A DNA stretch of 64,000 nucleotides from Methanolobus vulcani. Lineage in GTDB: Archaea > Halobacteriota > Methanosarcinia > Methanosarcinales > Methanosarcinaceae. The notes under the pieces were generated by a model that searched no databases, was not told where the DNA came from, and saw nothing but the letters and a program-made list of their open reading frames with translations. Below are positions 33,757-42,857 of the stretch, piece after piece. The translations under genes were made by a program, and so were the position numbers. Position 1 is the stretch's first letter, and the number at the start of each line of letters is the position of its first letter. The stretch lies in assembly GCF_006546655.1 (NCBI RefSeq), contig NZ_VIAQ01000010.1, positions 1 to 64,000 of the forward strand, written 5' to 3'.

Positions 33757-34551
33757 ATGTACTCAAACCCGATAAAACACGGACATGAACCTTACCAGAT
33801 TGCAGTCATACACGGTGGTCCCGGTGCACCCGGAACTGTAACTGACATGGCCGAACAACTTTCAGACAAATTCAGTGTTCTGGAACCTTTACAGACTGCT
33901 ATGAGTGTTGACGGGCAGATCCGTGAACTCAGGGCTATGTTAAAAAAGCATGCAAAACTACCAGTGACACTGATAGGTCATTCCTGGGGTGCATGGCTGG
34001 CTTTTATGTTCACTGCGCGTTATCCGGCATATGTCAGTAAGCTGATTCTTGTGTCCAGCGGACCATTTGAGGAGAACTATGCCAGATCTATCATGGCCAC
34101 CAGACTTGAAAGACTCGGAGAAGACGGAAGGCAGGAATACCTGCACCTGAGTACAAGCATGAATAATCCTGCTGTACGCAATAAGAACGCTGCTTTTGCA
34201 AAATTTGGAAAGCTTATTTCCGATGCGGATTCCTTTGAACTTGAATCAATGTGGGAGATTAATCCGGTATTCGGTCATGATTGCTATGACCTCAATAAAA
34301 GAGTATGGGAAGAAGCTGATTACCTCAGAAGGTCAAAAAAACTCCTGAACATGGGAAAAGATATCCATTGTCCTGTGGTTGCCATACATGGAAATTATGA
34401 CCCGCATCCATACGAAGGAGTGAAGGAACCCCTCTCACAAATACTGGATAACTTCAGGTCAATCCTGCTTGAGAACTGCGGGCATTATCCGTGGCTTGAA
34501 AGGCATGCATCCAGAGAGTTCTATCAGGTACTTGAAAAAGAGCTTGAATGA
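33757..34551 (+). CDS. Alpha/beta hydrolase
   Basis: A 264-residue hydrolase of the proline-iminopeptidase-like group. The oxyanion HGGPGAPG motif, the nucleophile elbow GHSWGAW (Ser), a likely acid in VAIHGNYDPHPYEG and the catalytic His in LENCGHYPWLE are all in place. The lid between is helical. The substrate is unknown: esterase or peptidase activity is equally likely. A TATA-like ACATATAAATATACC lies about 25 nt before the ATG (near 33722-33737), so a very short leader is expected. Confidence 0.88.
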   Translation: MYSNPIKHGHEPYQIAVIHGGPGAPGTVTDMAEQLSDKFSVLEPLQTAMSVDGQIRELRAMLKKHAKLPVTLIGHSWGAWLAFMFTARYPAYVSKLILVSSGPFEENYARSIMATRLERLGEDGRQEYLHLSTSMNNPAVRNKNAAFAKFGKLISDADSFELESMWEINPVFGHDCYDLNKRVWEEADYLRRSKKLLNMGKDIHCPVVAIHGNYDPHPYEGVKEPLSQILDNFRSILLENCGHYPWLERHASREFYQVLEKELE

Positions 34552-34683
34552 TTTAAAAAGAAAGAGAATACCCTGGAAACTAAGAATAAGTAGAATTAGG
34601 ACTCTGTGGAAATCCTGCCATTTAAACTTTAAGATAAGTAAATCGGTTTTTGCAGGTCAATAGTCTGGAAGGCCCGGTGAAAC

Positions 34684-34895
34684 TGGCGTTTTCCCACAAG
34701 AAGAAACAAAATAATCAGTACGACTGCATAATCTTAGGGATTATCTTCTGTATAGCAACATCGAAATGTGCCGCCTTCGGCGGATGGTTACTTTGTTTTT
34801 AGCTTGCAGATTGTTTTTGTGATATGAAAAAAACAAAGTTTGTGTCACTCATTTAAACAGGAATTCTACAGAGCCAAAATTAGAAAAAAAGACTG
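34684..34895. repeat. Dispersed structured repeat, copy A
   Basis: This gap between convergent genes shares several blocks in the same order with 55983-56268. GGCGTTTTCCCACAAG (34685-34700) is identical in both, as are 39 bases from 34769 to 34807, which include the hairpin CCGCC-TTC-GGCGG. A TCTTCTGTA block and an AAAATTAGAAA block are also shared. In this copy ACTTTGTTTTT (from 34789) is matched downstream by AAAAACAAAGT (to 34838), giving an 11-bp stem. No protein is encoded. The rest of 34552-34903 holds nothing else of note. Confidence 0.8.
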
Positions 34896-34914
34896 ATGAA
34901 TAATCATTCATCAG
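34876..34914 (-). terminator. Terminator of the ABCE1 gene
   Basis: CTGATGAAT (34893-34901) and ATTCATCAG (34906-34914) form a perfect 9-bp stem with a 4-nt loop that covers the stop codon. On the minus strand it is followed by TCTTTTTTTCTAATTTT, a good T-rich tail. Confidence 0.75.
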
Positions 34915-36676
34915 CAATGTCGTGGTAGTAATATTCGCCCTTGGATTTCTGTTCCCTGTCAAGTCTTGAATCTTTTTTGTTGACCCTTGGACGGGAAGTA
35001 TCTTCATCACGCCTGAATGTGATATCCAGATTTGCAAGGAACTTGTTCATACCATCCTGCATACTGGAAGGCTCATGTGCTTTACCATAGACTGCCGGCT
35101 CACCTTCAAAGACTATGAGACGCTCACTGAGCATGTCTATCATGTAAATATCGTGATCAACCACCATTGCAGTCTTACTGTTGTTCTCGGCGAATCTTTT
35201 GATGACCTTTGTTGCCATTGAACGCTGTTCTACGTCAAGGTGGGCGCTTGGTTCGTCAAGAATATACATATCAGCATCCTGGCAGAGACATGCGGCAATA
35301 GCAACTCTCTGGAGTTCACCACCACTGAGCTCTGTGAGCATGCGGTCATAGAGCCTCTCAATGTTCAGTGGCTTTGCAATCTCAGTCTGGAAATAACTGC
35401 TATTGAACTTGTTGGAAAGACCGCCCAGGAAATAGCGAACCTGCATCGGACTGTCAGCTTTGATGTACTGTGGCTTGTATGCGATCTTGATATCGTGGTC
35501 AAGTTTTCCTTCATCAGGCTCTATCTCGCCTGCGAGTATCTTGACAAATGTGGACTTACCGATACCGTTAGGACCGACAATTCCCAGAACCTCACCCTCT
35601 TTCAGTGAACCGCCATCGGTTGAAAGTGAGAAGCCTTCACCATATTTCTTGGAGAAAGCATCATAGTCAAGAAGTGTGTTGATATCTGTTTCAACTCTTG
35701 GAGGGTGAACCTCGAACTTGATAGCTTCAGGTCTTATACGCACGTTCTCTTCAGGCAGGAATCCTTTAAGATACTGGTTAATGGCAACACGCACACCCTT
35801 TGGATGTGTGATCACACCGTATCCACCTGGCTCACCGTATGCCACATGCACTGCATCAGCAAGCATGTCAAGTATCGCAAGGTCGTGTTCTACAACAAGA
35901 ACCGCCTTGTCCTCGGCAATCTCCTGAATGAGTTGTGCGGAGTTGATACGCTGGTAAATATCAAGATATGGACTTATTTCATCAAAGAAGTAGAAATCTG
36001 CATCTTTGGCTGCACAGGCTGCAATGGCAACTCTCTGGAGTTCACCACCACTAAGCTCTGTTATCTTGCGATCCATTACATGTGAAAGGTTGAGACGTTC
36101 AACAAGCTCTGGGAGCACGCCTCTTTCGTCGGTCTTGTCAAGGAGTTCACTGGTCTTGCCCTTGAAAGCCTTGGGGATCATATCCACATACTGGGGCTTC
36201 TGTGAGACTTTTATGTCACCGTCAACTACGTCACTGAAATAATCATAAAGAGCTGTACCTGCATAGTGTTCAAGAACCTTTTCCCAGTTGCTGTTATCCT
36301 CTGAGAAGTTAGGAACAAGAGTTCCTGACAGGATCTGTACTGCGGTACTTTTACCAATACCATTAGGACCCAGGATACCGGTTACTTTCCCAACCTGTGG
36401 AACCGGCAGGCCATACAGTGCAAAGCCATTGGGACCATACCTGTGGGTTGGTTCGGTAAGTGCCTCAGGAAGACCGATGATCATTATAGCTTCAAAAGGA
36501 CATTTGTGGACACATATACCACAACCTACGCACATCTCTTCGGAGATTATTGGCTTTCCGTCCTCTCCAAAGATGATGGTCTCGTCACCCGTTCTCACAC
36601 GGGGACAATATTTTTCACATTCATGACTGCAGCGTCTTGGTTGACACCTGTCTTTGTTCAATATGGCAATTCGCAT
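34904..36676 (-). CDS. Ribosome recycling ATPase ABCE1 (RNase L inhibitor homologue)
   Basis: Splits terminated ribosomes together with aRF1 or Pelota. Architecture is complete: an N-terminal pair of 4Fe-4S clusters (CQPRRCSHECEKYCP and CVGCGICVHKCPFEA), nucleotide-binding domain 1 with Walker A GPNGIGKSTAVQ and signature LSGGELQRVAIA, a hinge, and domain 2 with GPNGIGKSTFVK, LSGGELQRVAIA and Walker B MYILDEPSAHLD. The 590-residue length is standard. ATG at 36676 follows GGGATC. A membrane protein gene lies 50 nt upstream on the same strand. Confidence 0.97.
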   Translation of the reverse strand: MRIAILNKDRCQPRRCSHECEKYCPRVRTGDETIIFGEDGKPIISEEMCVGCGICVHKCPFEAIMIIGLPEALTEPTHRYGPNGFALYGLPVPQVGKVTGILGPNGIGKSTAVQILSGTLVPNFSEDNSNWEKVLEHYAGTALYDYFSDVVDGDIKVSQKPQYVDMIPKAFKGKTSELLDKTDERGVLPELVERLNLSHVMDRKITELSGGELQRVAIAACAAKDADFYFFDEISPYLDIYQRINSAQLIQEIAEDKAVLVVEHDLAILDMLADAVHVAYGEPGGYGVITHPKGVRVAINQYLKGFLPEENVRIRPEAIKFEVHPPRVETDINTLLDYDAFSKKYGEGFSLSTDGGSLKEGEVLGIVGPNGIGKSTFVKILAGEIEPDEGKLDHDIKIAYKPQYIKADSPMQVRYFLGGLSNKFNSSYFQTEIAKPLNIERLYDRMLTELSGGELQRVAIAACLCQDADMYILDEPSAHLDVEQRSMATKVIKRFAENNSKTAMVVDHDIYMIDMLSERLIVFEGEPAVYGKAHEPSSMQDGMNKFLANLDITFRRDEDTSRPRVNKKDSRLDREQKSKGEYYYHDIADE

Positions 36677-36726
36677 GTAAGATCCCTGTCAATAAAATAA
36701 AGTGAATAAAGGATAAAAATAGAAGA

Positions 36727-37143
36727 TCAATTCAGAAGCAATGTCCATGTTACAAGACAGAAGTCAACAACTATGAACTCAACGTAGAACCAGTCCTTGA
36801 AACCAAACTCTTTGGGCTTTATCTTGAATATCGGGAATGAGAATTTCATGACATAGAAGGAGATACCGACTATGAACATTAGTATAACATACCACTCATA
36901 ACCAGTTTCACCGGGAATACCTTCACCAAGCTGCATATAAGCAATTATGCCTGCTACCATTCCTATAATAGCAGCAACTGCCGTTTTGATGATTCCCTCC
37001 TTATGAGCCTCCTTCTTTTCCTCCGGGCTTTTCATCTTAAACTGTGATCTACCATGGGATTGAGTAGGAGCTGGTTGCGCCTCATCAGCGGGTTTTACTT
37101 CGTTTTTGGCCACTGACGGCTTTTTCTTGGATGATTTTGACAA
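36727..37143 (-). CDS. EMC6-like membrane protein (tentative)
   Basis: A 138-residue protein: a charged, Lys/Pro/Gln-rich cytoplasmic head (1-50), then three membrane helices (IIKTAVAAIIGMVAGIIAYM, EWYVILMFIVGISFYVMKFS and VEFIVVDFCLVTWTLLLN). The GFKDWFY loop followed by a final helix ending in W-x-LLLN resembles archaeal EMC6-like proteins, relatives of the eukaryotic membrane protein insertase subunit. This is by memory of the family and not certain. The frame opens with TTG at 37143, with AGGAG rather far upstream; an in-frame ATC lies between. Location beside the ribosome-recycling factor suits a role near translation and membrane insertion. Confidence 0.6.
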   Translation of the reverse strand: MSKSSKKKPSVAKNEVKPADEAQPAPTQSHGRSQFKMKSPEEKKEAHKEGIIKTAVAAIIGMVAGIIAYMQLGEGIPGETGYEWYVILMFIVGISFYVMKFSFPIFKIKPKEFGFKDWFYVEFIVVDFCLVTWTLLLN

Positions 37144-37231
37144 ATTGATCTGATCTCCTGGTACAACTTGGATAGTGTGGGTACTATAAAATCAAGTACT
37201 TATATAAATGTTTATCCTGCCAGAATAAACT

Positions 37232-38245
37232 TCATACAAATTCATTGCTCAGGACATTTTCTATCTGATCAATGGAAAGTGAATTAAAACCAATAGAATC
37301 GAGGTGTTTTGCAAATCTTCCGGGACGATGACCGTTGGGATGATAGACAACCGTGAACTCTGGATCGATGTTCTTTACCATATCAACAAGCCCGCGTGCG
37401 TCAAGATGGTCACTTATCTGGATTGCAGGGTAGCGATAATCGCTGCGTCCTGTCATTACGAATTTAGAAATATTGGACGGTAGTTTGTCCAGATCCCAGG
37501 GAGGTACTATACATATACTGTCACCGCAGCAATTTCCGAGATATTCCAGTTCCCCGGCATCCTCAAGAAGAGTACGCGTAAGGGAAAGTGATTTCTCATC
37601 CATTTCGATGACGCCATCATAGCCAAAACCCCTTAAAAGTTCCACGGCTCTTTGTGCTTTGCCGAATGCATAGGCTCCAAAAGCAATTGAAGGATTATCC
37701 CTGACAGCATTCTCAAAGCCTTCCAGATCATCATCAAAGAAGCAGGTTGTATCACCGGGGTCACCATAGTTGGCTTCGGTTATCAACAGATCACATTTCG
37801 GAAGCATGGAAGCATCTTTCACATCACCTGTGACAAGTATGCGTGTTCCTACTTCATTCTCCCATAGAAAGGATGTTGAACCTACAGTATGGAAATTCGG
37901 GAATGTGTGAACTTTTACGCCACTGACATCAATGGTTTCTCCTACCTTGAACGTCCTGCCTGCATATTTGCGGTCATGACGTATCTCAAGTGCAATAGCA
38001 GTCTTTTCAGAACAGACTGAACGATCTGAAAGCATTGCAGATTTGCCGTTATGATCTGAATGAGCGTGGGTGATAAGATAAGCATCAGGTTGCTGGTATT
38101 TTGCAGGAGTACGTGTTGTATCGATAGAAAAAGTTACAAGTTTTCCTTCGGTTGATCTGAATTTTATGGAAAGATGCGGTTTGAACGAACCGCGGGAATT
38201 CTTTTCCCTGAAAACCATTACACCAAGATCAACCAGTTCTTTCAA
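37232..38245 (-). CDS. MBL-fold metallohydrolase
   Basis: A 337-residue metallo-beta-lactamase fold protein with the zinc motif HAHSDH (DAYLITHAHSDHNGKSAML), a second His in NFHTVGSTSFLW, and Asp in LVTGDVKDASML. The C-terminal FTVVYHPNGHRPGRF also carries histidines. The layout recalls exonuclease-like relatives of the SNM1/CPSF group, but the CPSF beta-CASP insertion is not clear, so DNA, RNA or small-molecule substrates remain possible. It starts at TTG 38245 or at ATG 38218; neither has ideal ribosome site spacing. Confidence 0.8.
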   Translation of the reverse strand: MKELVDLGVMVFREKNSRGSFKPHLSIKFRSTEGKLVTFSIDTTRTPAKYQQPDAYLITHAHSDHNGKSAMLSDRSVCSEKTAIALEIRHDRKYAGRTFKVGETIDVSGVKVHTFPNFHTVGSTSFLWENEVGTRILVTGDVKDASMLPKCDLLITEANYGDPGDTTCFFDDDLEGFENAVRDNPSIAFGAYAFGKAQRAVELLRGFGYDGVIEMDEKSLSLTRTLLEDAGELEYLGNCCGDSICIVPPWDLDKLPSNISKFVMTGRSDYRYPAIQISDHLDARGLVDMVKNIDPEFTVVYHPNGHRPGRFAKHLDSIGFNSLSIDQIENVLSNEFV

Positions 38246-38362
38246 TTCCTGTAACCCTCGAAACTGGAATGACCTTAAGGTATTTACGCTTTTTTGAAAA
38301 AAGGTAAAAACAGAATGTTATGAATGGACTAAAAACAAGAATAAAAAACATGAATCAGGTGC

Positions 38363-38632
38363 TTAAAGCACCTTTTTAAGCTCTTCAAGGAGTATGCCTG
38401 AAGTAGTAAGACCTGTGAAGCGCTTTACCATTTCCCCGTCCTTGAGAATGATAAGTGTTGGCACTGCCTGAATACCATATTGCGCTGCAAGGCTCTGGTT
38501 CTGGTCTACATCAACAACCTTTACATCGATCTGACCTGCAAGTTCAGCTTCAACCTTTTCAAGATGAGGCTTCTGCATCTTACAAGGTCCGCACCATGTT
38601 GCACTGAAATCCAAAAGTTCTACTTTGCTCAT
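38363..38632 (-). CDS. trxA: Thioredoxin
   Basis: An 89-residue minimal thioredoxin with the active-site phrase FSATWCGPCKMQKP, the cis-proline loop AVPTLIILKDG and a conserved Gly near the end (GLTTSGI). It reduces disulfides in the cytoplasm and is shorter than the usual 105-110 residues, as is common in methanogens. ATG at 38632 follows AGAGGTATTC. Its upstream region (38633-38825) is AT-rich, with no gene. Confidence 0.92.
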   Translation of the reverse strand: MSKVELLDFSATWCGPCKMQKPHLEKVEAELAGQIDVKVVDVDQNQSLAAQYGIQAVPTLIILKDGEMVKRFTGLTTSGILLEELKKVL

Positions 38633-38825
38633 ATGAATACCTCTAATAATTTGTAATATTGCTTAATATGAAGGAACAATGATATTTATTTGCATCCATC
38701 ACAATTAAGCGGAAAATGCCTTCTTGTTGTTAAAAAATCCAAAACATAGAAGTCGTCATGCATCGGTAATGCAAGACATATACACAACCATGTTGTCACT
38801 CATATATAAGCGTTTCGCTTCGGAA

Positions 38826-39623
38826 TTATATAGAAATCCTTCTAATCCTGGAAGTCAGATCCAACGGTTTGGCATAATAAGGAGCAGTAGTCACAATAAA
38901 GTCCACATGTTTTGCATAATCAGAAACCATGTTAAGATCAATTCCACCGACTGCAATCTCAAGATGTGGATTCAAAGCTTTCAGTTCAGGTATAAATGTT
39001 TCAAGCTCCTGCGGACTGTAATGATCAAGCAAAAGAACATCTGCAACCGGAGCAGCTTCCAGAGCTTCTTCCCTGGTTCTTGGTTCAATCTCAATCTTGC
39101 GCATGGCTCTGAGCTTTACACGCTTTTCCATGACATCAAGATGATTCTGTGTGACAAGAATGGAATCACTGAGAGAGTTGCGATGATGGTCTCCTCCACC
39201 GATCTTTACCGCCTTGAGCTCATATTTCCTGAATCCCGGATGGGTCTTGCGGCTTGTTGCCACCATTATGTCAGGATTTAATTTTCTTGCAAGTTCAACA
39301 GTAAAACGTGTTTTTGATGCAATGGCACAGACCATTGAAAGGAATGTCTGTGATATTCTCCAGAGCTTGAAAATAGTAGGTAGATCACCCTGAGCTTCAA
39401 AAATAACATCGTTGGAATTGAACTCATCCCCATTTGGAACCATGTTCACGACTTCAAGACCATTTTTCCTGTAGAAAGCTGCAAGATCATCCATGCAAGC
39501 AGCAACCCCATGTTCCCTTGATTTTATACGAATCCGGCCATTGCCTTCTATCTCAAGAAACTCAGTAGTCTCATCTCCGTATGGGCAATCTTCTGTAAGG
39601 TAAAGGTCAAAAAAGTCTATCAT
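38826..39623 (-). CDS. modD: ModD-like protein (quinolinate phosphoribosyltransferase family)
   Basis: A 265-residue protein with the two-domain fold of nicotinate-nucleotide pyrophosphorylase. Family motifs are CPYGDETTEFL near the N-terminus, RKTHPGFRKYELKAVKIGGG (the phosphoribosyl-site loop), HHRNSLSDSILVTQNHLDV and the C-terminal IAVGGIDLNMVSDYAKHVDF. The His in KTHPG, where NadC has TTPG, and the HHRNSLSDS stretch fit ModD, a homologue found with molybdate transport genes, rather than NadC. No molybdate genes are near it here. AGGTGAC supports the ATG. A small AAGCG/CGCTT hairpin (38808-38820) lies just past the stop. Confidence 0.75.
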   Translation of the reverse strand: MIDFFDLYLTEDCPYGDETTEFLEIEGNGRIRIKSREHGVAACMDDLAAFYRKNGLEVVNMVPNGDEFNSNDVIFEAQGDLPTIFKLWRISQTFLSMVCAIASKTRFTVELARKLNPDIMVATSRKTHPGFRKYELKAVKIGGGDHHRNSLSDSILVTQNHLDVMEKRVKLRAMRKIEIEPRTREEALEAAPVADVLLLDHYSPQELETFIPELKALNPHLEIAVGGIDLNMVSDYAKHVDFIVTTAPYYAKPLDLTSRIRRISI

Positions 39624-39707
39624 TTTGTCACCTGCGTGACTAATTGTAGCCGATTATTCATAACTATTGCTATTTTAAAGGAATAAAAAAGAAAATAAAA
39701 GGAGGAA

Positions 39708-41597
39708 TTAGTCCTCCAGTGAAGAAATGTCTCCGGGGTCCTGGCCAAGTTCCTGTGCCTTGAGAAGACGTCTCATTATTTTTCCGCTTCGGGTCTTTGG
39801 CAGGGATTCAACGAATTCGATTTCAGAAGGAATGGCTATCGGACCGAGGTTCATTCTTACGTGATAGACAAGCTCCAGTTTAAGTTTATCACTGGCTGTG
39901 TAACCCATACGCAGTATGATGAAAGCCTTGATTGAATCTCCCTTGAGTGGATCTGGTTTTCCGATTACTGCTGCTTCTGCAACAGCTTCGTGGGAAACAA
40001 GAGCACTTTCAACTTCTGCACTGCCGATGTTGTGACCGGCAACGATCAGTACATCATCAGAACGTCCAAGGATCATGATGTATCCATCCTCATCCTTTAC
40101 AGCAAGGTCACCTGCTGCATAGTAGTTCCCGACGGTGCTCCAGTACTGGCGATACCTCTCATCGTTGTTGTAAACCGTTCTCATCATAGAAGGCCATGGT
40201 TCCTTAATAACAAGGATACCACCTGTACCGGCAGGAACCGGTTCTCCATTCTCATCAACTACATCTGCAACGATGCCCGGAACCGGACGACCGGCAAAAC
40301 CTGGCTTCATCGGCTCACCAACAGCAGTTGTGAGCATGTGCATTCCGGTTTCAGTCTGCCACCATGTATCAAGGATCGGACACTTCTCCTTACCAATTAC
40401 ACGATAGTACCATTCGAACGCCTCTGGATTTAGAGGTTCACCGACAGAACCCAGTATTCTCAATGAACTGAGGTTGTACTTTTCAGGCCACTCCTCGCCC
40501 ATTCTCATGAACATTCTGATAGCTGTAGGTGCTGTGTAGAATATTGTGACGTCGAACTCCTCTATCATACTCCACCAGACACCGGGGTCAGGATAATCAG
40601 GAGTTGTCTCGGATATCAGGATAGTTGCACCCATGGAAAGCGGACCATAAACAATGTAACTGTGACCAGTGATCCATCCGGGATCTGCCGTACACCACAT
40701 AACATCGCTCTCCTGAAGGTCGAACATGTTCTTTGTAGTGTAATATGTACCGACCATGTAACCGCCACAGGCATGTACAATTCCCTTTGCGGGGCCTGTT
40801 GTACCACTGGTGTAAAGAATGAACAGCGGATCCTCGGAATCCATTACCTCTGGTTCACATTCCTTGTCAACATCTTCCATGATCTCGTAGAAATCAACCT
40901 CTATCTCAGAGAAAAGCTCCATCTGCGGCGTCATTCTCCTGAGAACAACGATTTTCTCTACACTGGAAGCGTTAACTACAGCCTCATCTACAAGAGTCTT
41001 AAGGTCGATCCTCTTTCCACGTCGCAGACTTGCATCAGCAGTAATGACTACCTTTGCCTGTGCATCCTTGATTCTTGAGTGAAGTGCAATAGCACCGAAT
41101 CCACCAAAAACAACACTGTGTACAGCACCTATACGTGCACATGCAAGCATTGCTATGATCTGCTCAGGGACAAAAGGCATGTAAATACAGACACGATCGC
41201 CTTTCTCAACTCCAAGAGACTTCAGACCATTGGCAAATCTCATAACCTCACGGTAAAGCTGACGATATGTGAGAACAACTTCCTCACCATCGTCTCCTAC
41301 CCAGATGATAGCTACCTTGTTCCTCTTACCGTTCATCACATGCCTGTCAAGACAATTGTGAGTGATATTCATTTTAGCATTGGTAAACCACTTTACGTAT
41401 GGGTGGTTCCATTCTCTTACCTTATCCCACTTCTCAAACCACTCAAGTTCTTCAGCAACGTTTTCCCAGTGTTTTTCAGGGTCTTTGAGGAATTCATTGT
41501 AAGCAGTTTCGTAATCGCCGATCCATGAATTTTCTTTTACGGAAGGATCAGGAAGATAGCTTTTCCCATCCAATTTGACATCAAAATTTTCAGACAT
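39708..41597 (-). CDS. acs: Acetyl-CoA synthetase, AMP-forming
   Basis: About 629 residues. Converts acetate, ATP and CoA to acetyl-CoA, AMP and pyrophosphate. Adenylation motifs are clear: [20 protein letters not shown] (A3), [12 protein letters not shown] (A5), [23 protein letters not shown] (A7-A8) and the acetylatable lysine in RSGKIMRR near the end. In an aceticlastic or methylotrophic methanogen it allows acetate assimilation. ATG 41597 follows GGAGTGA; the in-frame GTG 6 nt before it lies within that site. A long structured leader precedes it. Confidence 0.95.
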   Translation of the reverse strand: MSENFDVKLDGKSYLPDPSVKENSWIGDYETAYNEFLKDPEKHWENVAEELEWFEKWDKVREWNHPYVKWFTNAKMNITHNCLDRHVMNGKRNKVAIIWVGDDGEEVVLTYRQLYREVMRFANGLKSLGVEKGDRVCIYMPFVPEQIIAMLACARIGAVHSVVFGGFGAIALHSRIKDAQAKVVITADASLRRGKRIDLKTLVDEAVVNASSVEKIVVLRRMTPQMELFSEIEVDFYEIMEDVDKECEPEVMDSEDPLFILYTSGTTGPAKGIVHACGGYMVGTYYTTKNMFDLQESDVMWCTADPGWITGHSYIVYGPLSMGATILISETTPDYPDPGVWWSMIEEFDVTIFYTAPTAIRMFMRMGEEWPEKYNLSSLRILGSVGEPLNPEAFEWYYRVIGKEKCPILDTWWQTETGMHMLTTAVGEPMKPGFAGRPVPGIVADVVDENGEPVPAGTGGILVIKEPWPSMMRTVYNNDERYRQYWSTVGNYYAAGDLAVKDEDGYIMILGRSDDVLIVAGHNIGSAEVESALVSHEAVAEAAVIGKPDPLKGDSIKAFIILRMGYTASDKLKLELVYHVRMNLGPIAIPSEIEFVESLPKTRSGKIMRRLLKAQELGQDPGDISSLED

Positions 41598-41991
41598 GTT
41601 CACTCCATATATAAGTAATAATCATTATGTTTCTTTAGTGACCCTGAACTATCTCAAGGTCTTAAACCAATATCTGCAGAGCAACCGTCTCATGTCATTT
41701 TGAAGAACAAACAAAGATTCCATGTGGAACCCCGGGACATGAAAGGGACCGCATTGAAAGAGTGACCTTGGGTGGTCACACCTCAACCATCATGTATAAT
41801 CATGATATTACTATATACCTATTTTGGTCTCCATAAAGATACCATATCATAAAATAATAAACAAAAGTATGAATTAATAAGGAAATCTGAAGTATTTATC
41901 CTACAAAATACATATACAATCGAATCTGAAAAATAGAATCCAGAGAGATCCGTCTCCGGATAAAACCAATATCTAAAAAATGGAAAAAGGA
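41598..41991 (-). promoter_or_regulatory. Leader/promoter region of acs with two perfect inverted repeats
   Basis: About 390 nt lie between acs and the NAC gene upstream, without a gene. TTCCATGTGGAA (41718-41729) is a perfect 12-bp palindrome, and GTGACC (41762-41767) faces GGTCAC (41774-41779); a further GTGACC lies at 41638-41643. A TATA-like GGTATATAG near 41820-41810 would yield a leader of about 190 nt holding both elements. Alternatively ACTTATATATGG near 41616-41605 is too close to the start codon to act for acs. The left end may contain the 3' side of the NAC transcript. Confidence 0.45.
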
Positions 41992-42342
41992 TTATGATGA
42001 AAGTGCCAGAATCGCTTCTGCCAGGTCACCGTTAGCACCTTTCAATGCTTCACGTGCCTGATCCTCAGAAACTCCGGTCTGCTCTGCAACGAGCCTCACA
42101 TCATCATCAGGTATCTGGACTTCCCTGGCGACCTCTTCCGGAGTACCGACTATCTGATAAGTATCCACACCCTGAGCATTCATAATGGAGACATTGGCAT
42201 CATTAAAAACGATATCCTTTGCAGGCGTCCTAATAATAACCTGTTCAACGTCGTCGATCTCAGTGATGTTTATACCCATCTGTTTCATCATCTGTTTTAC
42301 TTTTGCAGGGTTCATTCCCCTGCCACCTATTCCCGGAAACAT
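41992..42342 (-). CDS. Nascent polypeptide-associated complex (NAC) protein
   Basis: A 116-residue archaeal NAC that binds nascent chains at the ribosome exit. The N-terminal MNPAKVKQMMKQMGI helix with its basic residues, the NAC beta-barrel (about 25-75) and the C-terminal UBA domain (RLVAEQTGVSEDQAREALKG) are all present. AAGGTGAT precedes the ATG. It lies 45 nt downstream of the IscA-like gene on the same strand. Confidence 0.95.
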   Translation of the reverse strand: MFPGIGGRGMNPAKVKQMMKQMGINITEIDDVEQVIIRTPAKDIVFNDANVSIMNAQGVDTYQIVGTPEEVAREVQIPDDDVRLVAEQTGVSEDQAREALKGANGDLAEAILALSS

Positions 42343-42387
42343 GTAATCACCTTATATGAAATTGTTAATTATCCAGATAAATGTTAC

Positions 42388-42717
42388 TTAACAGCAACCG
42401 CCACCACAGGATGAGCTGTTGCAGCCACCGCCGTTCTTGTTGTCGATTACAAAGCCCTTGCCGGAAGGACCATCTACATAATCGATCTTTGCTTCTAAAA
42501 GACCATCTGCATCATCCTTGTTCATGACGATCTTAAGTCCTTTGTCCTCAACTACGAGGTCATGTTCTTCGCTGATCTCGTCCTCAAGTGACATTCCATA
42601 CTGCACACCGCAGCAGCTCATGCCTGCAACGAAAACCCTAAGAGCGAGACCCTGTTTATCCTGTTCCTCAAGCAGTGCTTTTAATTCGACTGCTGCATTG
42701 TCAGTTACTTCTACCAT
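42388..42717 (-). CDS. HesB/IscA/ErpA-like iron-sulfur carrier protein
   Basis: A 109-residue A-type Fe-S protein: FVAGMSCCGVQYGMSLED carries the first conserved Cys of the family (usually G-G-C-S-G) as an adjacent pair, and the C-terminus ends in GGGCNSSSCGGGCC, a Gly/Cys tail with the remaining ligands and extra cysteines. It likely carries or inserts iron-sulfur clusters. The duplicated and tail cysteines differ from bacterial IscA and are typical of methanogen homologues. Confidence 0.88.
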   Translation of the reverse strand: MVEVTDNAAVELKALLEEQDKQGLALRVFVAGMSCCGVQYGMSLEDEISEEHDLVVEDKGLKIVMNKDDADGLLEAKIDYVDGPSGKGFVIDNKNGGGCNSSSCGGGCC

Positions 42718-42857
42718 TGTTGATTCCTCATTATTTGTTTAAAATTGATACAAGGTGACTACCGGGTAATCCCTTATATGTGTTTTTGATATATAAGTTT
42801 ATTCGCATTGATACGAACTTTTCGTGCAGCTGTTAAATATAAAAGTTCAGGCAAAGT

